From G963701675 sp963701675 (GTDB lineage: Bacteria; Planctomycetota; Planctomycetia; Gemmatales; Gemmataceae), in contig OY969623.1 in NCBI GenBank assembly GCA_963701675.1, forward strand, positions 1,054,001 through 1,118,000: a stretch of 64,000 bases of DNA, written 5' to 3'. Under the pieces are notes generated by a model. It saw only the letters and a program-made list of their open reading frames with translations. It was not told the origin of the DNA and searched no databases. Positions 29,126 through 36,451 of this stretch are shown piece after piece (position 1 is the stretch's first letter; each line of letters opens with the position of its first letter). The translations under genes were made by a program, and so were the position numbers.

Positions 29126-31035
29126 ATGGTTACTATACGCGGCAAACGCTCTAAATCCTGGTTATGGCAACCCCGTCTCGAAGCTCTTGAATCCCGCCGG
29201 CTCCTGTCGATCCGCTCGGACTTCAACGGCGACGGCTTCGACGATTTGGCCATCGGGTCCCCGGAAGAGGATATCGGGGCCGTTCAGGATGCCGGCGCCG
29301 TAAACGTCGTGTACGGATCACACTACGGGTTGACCGCCAACTTCGACAATTTTTGGCGCCAAGGATCCCTGGCCATCCTGCAAACGGCCGAACCGGGCGA
29401 CAAATTCGGTTCGGCCCTGGCGGCGGGTGACTTCAACAACGACACCTGGAGCGACCTCGCGATTGGCGTCCCTTTTGAGGACATCAACTCGGCCCTGGGC
29501 ACGATCACCGATGCTGGAGTCGTACACGTGATTTTGGGCTCGGCAAATGGCTTGACTCCTGGAGGCAACAAAGTCTTTCGCCAGGGCGCTGACTCGCTGA
29601 ACGGTGACGCTGCGGCCGGCGACTTATTCGGATACAGTCTGACGACGGGTTACTTCAACAACGACATGTTCGCCGACCTGGCCATTGGCGTTCCGGGTCA
29701 GCGTGTTGGAAACTTCATACACGCTGGGGCCGTTCAAGTTCTGTACGGAAGTTCGAGCGGTTTAACCGGCCTGAACGACGTGATCATCGATCAGGAAAGC
29801 TCCGGAATCGCCGGCACTTCCCAGACCGACGACAAGTTCGGGTCCACTCTCGTTTCGGGTGATTTCAACGGGGCCCTGCGCCCGACTTGGCCGTCGGCGT
29901 CCCCAACAAGAACGTCGGGGTCGTGGCGGACGCGGGCGTGGTCCACGTCATCCCCGGCGCGAATGGGGGCTTGAACACCGGAGCCAGCCAGATGTTTCAA
30001 CAGGGTGGGTCTTTGCTCGATGCACCCGAAACCAACGACGGATTTGGTACGAGCCTGGCCGCGGGGGATTTCGACGGCGATGACATTGCCGATCTGGCGA
30101 TTGGCGCTCCGTACGAATCCATCATCTACGGCACGGGTATGTACACCCTTGCGGGCGCAGTGCACGTCCTTTACGGCACCTCAAGCGGTCTGGGTACCAG
30201 CGACGACCAGTTCTGGAACATGGGAAGCGCAACCGATGTTTGTCCCGGCTGCGCGGAGCTACCCGCCGGGGGTGACTACTTCGGATTATCGCTGGCGGCC
30301 GGTGATTTCAATGGCGATTCCGTTCTGGTTATCGGCGTGCCGTTCAGAGAACTCCCGGCGGAACTCGGTGAGCCCGGCGTCCAAGATGCCGGAGCAATCG
30401 TCTTCCTTTCAGGATCCCCTCTTAATGCGATTGATGGAGCTTATTACCAGCACCATTTCGCGATCTCTTCACAGGATCCGTTCAAAGCGGAGGCAACGGA
30501 CCTTTTCGGAAAGGTCCTGGCGTTCGGGAACTTCAACGGCGACGAGTACAGCGATCTAGTGATGGGAACGCCGAACGAAGACCTTGGCAAGATCACGGAT
30601 GCAGGCATCGTCCAAGTCACCCCCGGATCGAACAGTTTTCTCGACTTATTTGGTACTCAGGTATGGCACCAGAACGTGCTGGATGTTGAAGACGATGCCG
30701 AGCCATTCGATCGGTTCGGCGCCGCCCTCGGCGCGTCCGGTGAGCCGGGGGCGGGCGTCGGCGGTAGCGGCGCGCCGAGTGGCGGTGGAGGCGACGGCGG
30801 TCGAACGATGAGTGCCGACATTCTCGATGCACTCGAGCATACGCCGAGCACCCAAACCCCTCCGGACGTGCCGGCACACCGCCTTGTCGCCGTCGTTCGG
30901 CCGACGACGGAATCCGAATCTGATTCCGAACGCACAGAAGTCGCCTCTGTCAAACAACCGGCACTGCGGGCCAGCCGACCGACCAGAACGTCGCGAGTTC
31001 TCAACGAGTTCCTGACCTTCAGCGAGTCGATCTAA
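29126..31035 (+). CDS. LE-motif FG-GAP protein, seven blades, conserved C-terminal tail (frameshifted)
   Basis: About 636 residues after repair. GGAGG precedes ATG 29126. RLEALESRRLLSIR leads directly to SDFNGDGFDDLAIGSPEED. Seven FG-GAP motifs are present only if the two frames are joined: three before and four at or after the break at 29870-29883, which fits one lost base (DFNG, then PDLAVGVPNKNVG). A half-blade DRFGAALGAS closes the propeller. After a Gly-rich linker the last ~90 residues (RTMSADILDALEHTP, SESDSERTEVASV) match the end of the 25816 protein. Repeat six has a shortened loop (DFNGDSVLVIGVP). Last of the four co-oriented LE-motif genes. Confidence 0.86.
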
Positions 31036-31165
31036 AGAAAACCAAATCCACATAGTCAGCGCGCCGCCGCGCGGGCCCGGCGAAGATGTCAACCCCGGCT
31101 CGAACAGTGGGAAATAGATCCTAAGACCGGGGTCAGGACTGCGGCACCGACACTGAGACACGAGA

Positions 31166-32659
31166 CTAGCTCAGAATCGCTTCAATGACCTTGCCATGCA
31201 CGTCCGTTAGCCGGCGTTCGGTTCCGTTGTGGTAGAAGCTTAGCCGTTCGTGATCCAAGCCGAGGAGATGCAGGACCGTGGCGTGAAGGTCGTGGACGGT
31301 AGTGAGATTCTCGACGGCCTTGTATCCGAACTCGTCGGTGGCGCCGTAGGTGAAGGGCGACTTGATTCCAGCGCCAGCAAGGAAACACGTAAAGCCGTGC
31401 GGATTGTGATCGCGGCCGGAGGCGCCTTTTTGGAACATCGGCATGCGGCCGAACTCGGTTACAAAGACGATCAACGTCTCCTGGAACAGGCCGCGCTGTT
31501 TCAGGTCCTTGATAAGTGCGGCCGCGGGTTGGTCGAGAATCGGGCCGTGAATGGCGTATTGATCTCGGAGTTTGCGGTGGCCGTCCCAGTTGCCGACGCC
31601 TTCGCCCATCGCGTATGCGCCATTGAATAGTTGCACGAAGCGGATGCCTTTCTCGATTAGCCGCCTCGCTAGAATGCAGTTCCGCGCAAACTGAGCCTTC
31701 AACTTGTTTTGAGCGTCATCAGCGCCGTACATTCGCAGAGTATGAGTCGGCTCCGTTGAAAGATCGGTGACGGCAGGAACGGCCAGTTGCATTCGCGCGG
31801 ACAATTCGTAACTGGCGATGCGCGCGGCGAGCTCAACGTCACCGGGATGACGAGCCATGTGCTCGTGATTGAGTTCCTCTAGTAATCGTCGCGACGCGGC
31901 GTCGGCAGCGTGCGAGATTCTGTCGGGGCGCGCAAGGTTGAGGATTGGCTTGACGCTGTTGAATGCCGTTCCTTGAAATGCTGCCGGTAGAAACCCGGCG
32001 CCCCAATTGTTGACCGCCGCCTGGGGTACACCGCGAGGGTCCGGAATCGCGACATACGCAGGCAGATCCTGGTTTTCTGTCCCGAGCGCGTAGCCAACCC
32101 ATGCACCCATCGACGGGAATCCGTCGAGTGTGAACCCCGTCGACATGAAGTTTTCGCCGGGCCCGTGCGTGTTTGTCTTGCTCGTCAAGGAGTGAACGAA
32201 GCACAACTCATCCGCCAAGTCGCCGATGTGCGGTAACAACTCGCTCGTCATCTTGCCGCATCGGGCGCGGGGACGGAACGGGAACAACGGCGCGGCCAGG
32301 TTCCCGTTCTCTCCCTGGAAAGTCACCTGAGCATCGGCAATTGACGGCGGCATCGGTTCGCCGTCGCGTTTCGCAAGCTCCGTCTTGTGGTCGAATGTCT
32401 CCAACTGACTTAGCGCACCCGAACAGAAGATGAGGAGTACGTTTTTCGCCTTGGGTTCGAAATGGGGTAGGCGTGCGGCATGAGGGCGAGTGGGATCGAC
32501 GACCGCGCGGATGGGAGTCTTCGATTCATCGCCGGACAGTCTGCCCTGGGACTGCAACAACGTCGCCAGGGCAATGGCTTCAAGGCCCGAGACCGTGTGA
32601 CCGAGAAAATCGCGGCGGTTCAGCAGGTTCCGCCCGTGAATCGATAGTCCGCCGGTCAC
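31166..32659 (-). CDS. DUF1501 protein, Tat-exported, partner of DUF1549/DUF1553
   Basis: 497 residues, GTG start at 32659, only 4 bp after the stop of the upstream gene. A Tat-type signal (NRRDFLGHTVSGLEAIALATLL) precedes the DUF1501 core: VLLIFCSGALSQLETFDHK, SLTSKTNTHGPGENFMSTGF, VFVTEFGRMPMFQKGASGRDHNPHGF and LHATVLHLLGLDH. The fold is sulfatase/alkaline-phosphatase-like, and the conserved Glu, Arg-Asp-His and Asp/His residues suggest a metal site; the substrate is unknown. In planctomycetes this gene type nearly always follows a DUF1549/DUF1553 gene, as here, so the two products probably act together outside the cytoplasm. Confidence 0.93.
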   Translation of the reverse strand: MTGGLSIHGRNLLNRRDFLGHTVSGLEAIALATLLQSQGRLSGDESKTPIRAVVDPTRPHAARLPHFEPKAKNVLLIFCSGALSQLETFDHKTELAKRDGEPMPPSIADAQVTFQGENGNLAAPLFPFRPRARCGKMTSELLPHIGDLADELCFVHSLTSKTNTHGPGENFMSTGFTLDGFPSMGAWVGYALGTENQDLPAYVAIPDPRGVPQAAVNNWGAGFLPAAFQGTAFNSVKPILNLARPDRISHAADAASRRLLEELNHEHMARHPGDVELAARIASYELSARMQLAVPAVTDLSTEPTHTLRMYGADDAQNKLKAQFARNCILARRLIEKGIRFVQLFNGAYAMGEGVGNWDGHRKLRDQYAIHGPILDQPAAALIKDLKQRGLFQETLIVFVTEFGRMPMFQKGASGRDHNPHGFTCFLAGAGIKSPFTYGATDEFGYKAVENLTTVHDLHATVLHLLGLDHERLSFYHNGTERRLTDVHGKVIEAILS

Positions 32660-32663
32660 GGAG

Positions 32664-35150
32664 TTACTCCATGAAGAGGAATTCGTTGGTGTTGAAAATC
32701 GCCCGGCAAACCGCGGCGAGGCCGTGCTCTTTCAATACTCTCATGCATGCCTCTCGCTCAACCGCGGTCGGCTGTCGTTGAAACGCCAAGCCAAAGGCAT
32801 GATCCAATTGTGCGGCACCGGCCGAACCGGCCTCGCTTTCGACTCGGCGAGCGAACAACTCCGCCTGTTGCAAGATGAAGGTGCTGTTGAAAAGATTGAG
32901 CGCCTGCATGGCGTTCGTCGATCTCGGACGTTTGGGCGCCGGCAGCCCCGCATCAGGACAGTCGAACGCCCCGAACACTCCGTCCTGGGCCATCCGAACC
33001 TTGTGCGCGTACACCATCCGACGCCAGTCCCTCCGATCCCATGTGTCCTTCGGGTCGTACACACGTACGTAGTTGTCGTTGGGCTTGAACACCAGGAAGC
33101 CCGGTCCGCCCATTCGCGTATCGAGAACGCCGGCCGTCGCGAGGATGCGATCCCGAATGATCTCCGCCTCGAGGCGACGCGGCGGAAAGCGCCACAGTAG
33201 CCGTGATTCCCCATCGACTCGGAGTGCTTCCGACCGTGGATGGCTGCTTTGCCGATAGGTTGACGACGTCAGGATCAGACGCTGCACTGACTTTACCGAC
33301 CAGCCCGATTTCACGAAGTACTCGGCGAGAAAGTCGAGCAGTTCCGGGTGCGTCGGCTTGCTGCCGTTAGACCCAAAATCGCTCGGCGTATCCACCAGGC
33401 CGACGCCGAAGTGATGTTGCCACAGCCGATTGACCAAGACGCGCGGCGTGAGCGGATTCTGCGGATGAACAATCCACTTGGCCAACGCGGCGCGCCGTGT
33501 TTGCTCCGGCGAAAGTTCATTCAGGTTGAGCGTCCCCACTTGCTCGTGGAAAATGCTCAGCGTTTCCGGCTGCATCCGTTCGCGCTTCTGCATCGGGTCG
33601 CCGCGGTAGAGACGATACGTAGCATCCGGCTCGCCAAACTTACCGGCGAACACCTGAGGCCGCTGAGGTTGCAAATGAACGGCTTGATACAGTTCTTGAA
33701 AGCGTAAGGTAAGGGCTTCGTATTCCCGTTGTTGATCCGGAGCAAACACGGGCTTTGCGTCATTTTTCGGGGATCGGTCGGCTGACGACGCGATGACTTT
33801 CCAGTCACCCGGCTCAGTGGCCACCTCGATCTGGTAACGAACCGGTAGGCGGTCACTAAACCGGCCCGGACGGTCCCGACTCCAGACGATGTGATCGATT
33901 CGAGTCGTTGACGGCAGTTCGATTTGAATCCATCCGGTTCCTGGCTCGGCGGAAATCCAACTGCGGGCATTTCCATGCCGGCCATCATTTACGTGTGCTA
34001 ACTGATGCTGTGGATCGCTGCGGAATGTCGACGACGCCGTGGCCTTGGCGCCGTTCGATGCCAGCGCGACATTTTCTGACTTCGCTTCCGTCCGATAGAT
34101 TTCCAATTCGTCGATACATGGTTCTGTACCGTCATTCGTTCCTGCGATGGAAAATCGAACCCACCGAGCCTCCATCGGCGCAAAACGCTCGACATTTCGA
34201 CGGGGGGTTACCGCAGGCCGGAGCGTGTCGCCGGGGCTCGTTCGGGCGAGCGGTTCCAATTCATTCAGACAGCGCTCCACTTCGGCCAGCGCAACTACTT
34301 TGGGCGGTCGATCCTTCTGAATTGACACCGCTTTGTCACGAATGGGGCGTTCGCCGTAGCGGACCCCGGCGAGCACCGCCTGCATGGCGTAGTAATCGCG
34401 CTGCGGAATCGGGTCAAACTTGTGATTGTGGCAACGCGCACAACCGATAGTGAGGCCCATGAACGCCGTGCCGACCGTATTGACGATCTCATTCAGTTCG
34501 TCCTGCCGAGCCTGAAGCTGCGAAAGCAGGTCCTTTCCCGTTTGTCCCTCCAACAGGGCAGGGCCGGCTACCAGGAAACCCGTCGCCGCGTCCGCCGCAA
34601 CCGTGTCGCCTGCCAATTGGGCGAAGACGAAATCCGTGTACGGCATGTCGTCGTTCAGCGCCCGGATGACCCAATCTCGATACGGCCAGGCGTTCGGTCG
34701 TGGTGTGTTGACCTCAAAGCCGTCGGTGTCGCCGTAACGGACTACGTCCAGCCAGTGTTGGGCCCAACGCTCGCCATAATGCGGATCGGACAGGACCCTC
34801 TCGACTAATCGGTGATAAGCATCCGGGGAAGCATCGTTCAGGAATGCCGTCGTCTCCTCCAGCGTCGGTGGCAAACCGATCAGATCGGCATAAAAACGGC
34901 GGATAATCGTCCGTCTGTCGGCGGGCGGCGACGGCTGAAGGCGATGCTCTCCCAACTTTGCCAGGATGAACGCATCGATCGGGTTGGCGATGAAGGGATC
35001 GACCGTCGCCGGAATCTTGGCGACTCGGACGGGTTTGAACGACCAATGATCCGCTTCGTTGGTGACCGCCGCTCGACCGCCGTCATCGTCATTAACCAGA
35101 GCGGCCGAAGCGAACGACAACCATACGCATACGAAAACGTTCACCGGCAT
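32664..35150 (-). CDS. DUF1549 - F5/8 type C - DUF1553 secreted protein
   Basis: 828 residues with an N-terminal Sec signal (VNVFVCVWLSFASAALV). DUF1549 (~residues 55-260) contains LIGLPPTLEE, YGERWAQHWLDVVRYGDTDGFE and the heme-like CARCHNHKFDPI. A galactose-binding/discoidin-type segment (~residues 310-465: RWVRFSIAGTNDG, LAHVNDGRHGN, WIQIELPSTTRIDHIVW) is inserted before DUF1553 (~residues 545-800: RAALAKWIVHPQNPLTPRVL, NRLWQHHFGVGLV, SDFGSNGSKPTHPELLDFLA). The usual N-terminal PSCyt1 cytochrome domain is absent. The CxxCH could bind heme c. The discoidin-like insert suggests carbohydrate binding. Operon partner of the DUF1501 gene. Role in polymer breakdown has been suggested for such pairs but is unproven. 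Confidence 0.92.
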   Translation of the reverse strand: MPVNVFVCVWLSFASAALVNDDDGGRAAVTNEADHWSFKPVRVAKIPATVDPFIANPIDAFILAKLGEHRLQPSPPADRRTIIRRFYADLIGLPPTLEETTAFLNDASPDAYHRLVERVLSDPHYGERWAQHWLDVVRYGDTDGFEVNTPRPNAWPYRDWVIRALNDDMPYTDFVFAQLAGDTVAADAATGFLVAGPALLEGQTGKDLLSQLQARQDELNEIVNTVGTAFMGLTIGCARCHNHKFDPIPQRDYYAMQAVLAGVRYGERPIRDKAVSIQKDRPPKVVALAEVERCLNELEPLARTSPGDTLRPAVTPRRNVERFAPMEARWVRFSIAGTNDGTEPCIDELEIYRTEAKSENVALASNGAKATASSTFRSDPQHQLAHVNDGRHGNARSWISAEPGTGWIQIELPSTTRIDHIVWSRDRPGRFSDRLPVRYQIEVATEPGDWKVIASSADRSPKNDAKPVFAPDQQREYEALTLRFQELYQAVHLQPQRPQVFAGKFGEPDATYRLYRGDPMQKRERMQPETLSIFHEQVGTLNLNELSPEQTRRAALAKWIVHPQNPLTPRVLVNRLWQHHFGVGLVDTPSDFGSNGSKPTHPELLDFLAEYFVKSGWSVKSVQRLILTSSTYRQSSHPRSEALRVDGESRLLWRFPPRRLEAEIIRDRILATAGVLDTRMGGPGFLVFKPNDNYVRVYDPKDTWDRRDWRRMVYAHKVRMAQDGVFGAFDCPDAGLPAPKRPRSTNAMQALNLFNSTFILQQAELFARRVESEAGSAGAAQLDHAFGLAFQRQPTAVEREACMRVLKEHGLAAVCRAIFNTNEFLFME

Positions 35151-35213
35151 GGACAGTAGCTTATCCGATAACGATGCGAAAGGGGAGCAGTTTGTTCGAA
35201 AATCACGCTCCGG

Positions 35214-35671
35214 TTATCCCTTCGCCGTCCCCATGTGTTTCGCCATTTCTTCCGGCGTCACGTCCTTGACGTGGGTAGCGATGGTCCACACATGGCCGAA
35301 CGGGTCGGTCACAGTGCCGGAGCGGTCGCCGTAGAATTGATCCTTGACCGGCAACAGGACTTTCGCGCGGCGCCAACGGCCTGATTGAAGAGCGAGTCAA
35401 CATTCGGCACGTAAAGGACGATGCTGACGGGTGTGCCACCCCACGATGAGGGACTTTTGTAGCCCATTTCCTGGTGCTCGTCGGCCAGCATGAACGGTGA
35501 ATCGCCGATGGTCATTTCGGCATGTCCGATCCGGCCGCTTTGGTCCGGCATTCGGAAAAGCTCGACGGCCCCGAACGCCTTCTTGTAAAAATCCAGCGCC
35601 GCCGCCGCTCCCTTGATGATCAAGTACGGCGTGATGGTGTGATAGCCTTCGGGAATCGGTTTGACCGCCAT
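35214..35671 (-). CDS. VOC-family (PhnB-like glyoxalase fold) protein (frameshifted)
   Basis: About 152 residues after repair, from ATG 35671 (MAVKPIPEGYHTITPYLIIK). Typical elements: AALDFYKKAFGAVELFRMPD, IGHAEMTIGDSPFMLADEH, PVSIVLYVPNVDSLF, and in the shifted frame AKVLLPVKDQFYGDRSGTVT then DPFGHVWTIATHVKDV. The end PEEMAKHMGTAKG is characteristic of PhnB-like VOC proteins. The break at ~35365-35372 abuts GGCGCC and fits loss of one base. The paired beta-alpha-beta modules usually bind a metal; the actual substrate is unknown and many relatives have no assigned reaction. Confidence 0.87.
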
Positions 35672-35755
35672 GGTGCTTGCTCCAGTGAGACTATTGTTCA
35701 CGCTCCGCTGATGACAACGCGACATCGAAGGCGTGGCGTGCTAAATGACAAACGC

Positions 35756-36256
35756 CTAATATCTCTGTCCCAACTCCTCAAGCGCCCAATCATCGAGATC
35801 CGTGTCCGCCTGTTGTATACCGAAACGTTTGAGCTTCGACGCAACCTGCCCGCGATGATAGGTCGTGTGATTCACGATATGCCGCAAAACGACCCAGGGC
35901 GGAAGTGTGAGCGGACGGCCACGCCGGCTGATTGTCCGCAGCATCGCGAGCTTCTCCGGCGTCAGCGTCGGTAACAATGCATCAAACGTCGCATACGCCC
36001 GCCCCAAAATTCGGCTGGCGTCATCGACGGTGGCTACTTCAGATTCGGGAGGAAATGGTTGATCGACGTCGCCGGCTAGTGCGCCGAGCCAACCTTCGGT
36101 CACGATGACAATGTGATACACCGTGAACCGCACCGAACTCCAACCGGGCGCCGGCTCAGCCGTATACTGCTCGACTGTGAGCTTTCGACAAGCGTCGAAC
36201 ATCTTCTCGTTGGCCCATCGGTTGAAGGCAAAGAGGTTCGCGATGTCGTCCGTCAT
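35756..36256 (-). CDS. DinB-family protein
   Basis: 166 residues from ATG 36256 (MTDDIANLFAFNRWANEKMF); the frame opens upstream but the DinB domain begins here. Four-helix-bundle pattern: FNRWANEKMFDACRKL, VRFTVYHIVIVTEGWLGAL, and LRHIVNHTTYHRGQVASKL near the C terminus. The His residues in VYHIV and the NHTTYHRGQ motif are the expected metal ligands of DinB/YfiT-type enzymes, which often act as thiol-dependent transferases. No partner gene gives a substrate hint. It is followed on the same strand by the VOC gene, 84 bp away. Confidence 0.88.
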   Translation of the reverse strand: MTDDIANLFAFNRWANEKMFDACRKLTVEQYTAEPAPGWSSVRFTVYHIVIVTEGWLGALAGDVDQPFPPESEVATVDDASRILGRAYATFDALLPTLTPEKLAMLRTISRRGRPLTLPPWVVLRHIVNHTTYHRGQVASKLKRFGIQQADTDLDDWALEELGQRY

Positions 36257-36357
36257 GGCGTCCACACGGCCTAGGTTGAGGAACCTACACGACATGATAA
36301 CTACAAACGATGACAAGAGAATGTTAGCAGTGGGAAATGTCTCACTTAGCTCTCTTC

Positions 36358-36429
36358 CTCTGCGCTAATCTGCGTAATCTGCGTTTCTAACTCACAGTCG
36401 AAACGCAGATTACGCAGATTTTCGCAGAG
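36358..36429. repeat. Long inverted repeat (CTGCGTAATCTGCG type)
   Basis: Two 29-bp arms (36358-36386 and 36401-36429) match at 27 positions around a 14-nt loop. The arm core is AATCTGCGTAATCTGCGTTT. It lies between the DinB gene and the 3' end of the STAND gene. A single decayed arm (TTAATCTGTGTAATCTG) occurs near 50012, upstream of the beta-helix gene at 49981. This looks like a dispersed REP/MITE-type element. Confidence 0.8.
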
Positions 36430-36451
36430 AAGTTTCCTTGGCGATCAACTT

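Noticed and set aside
35203..35439. Separate 78-residue gene at the end of the VOC gene
   Set aside because: It is in the third frame; the true continuation (AKVLLPVKDQFYGDRSG) is in a different one and ends at 35214.
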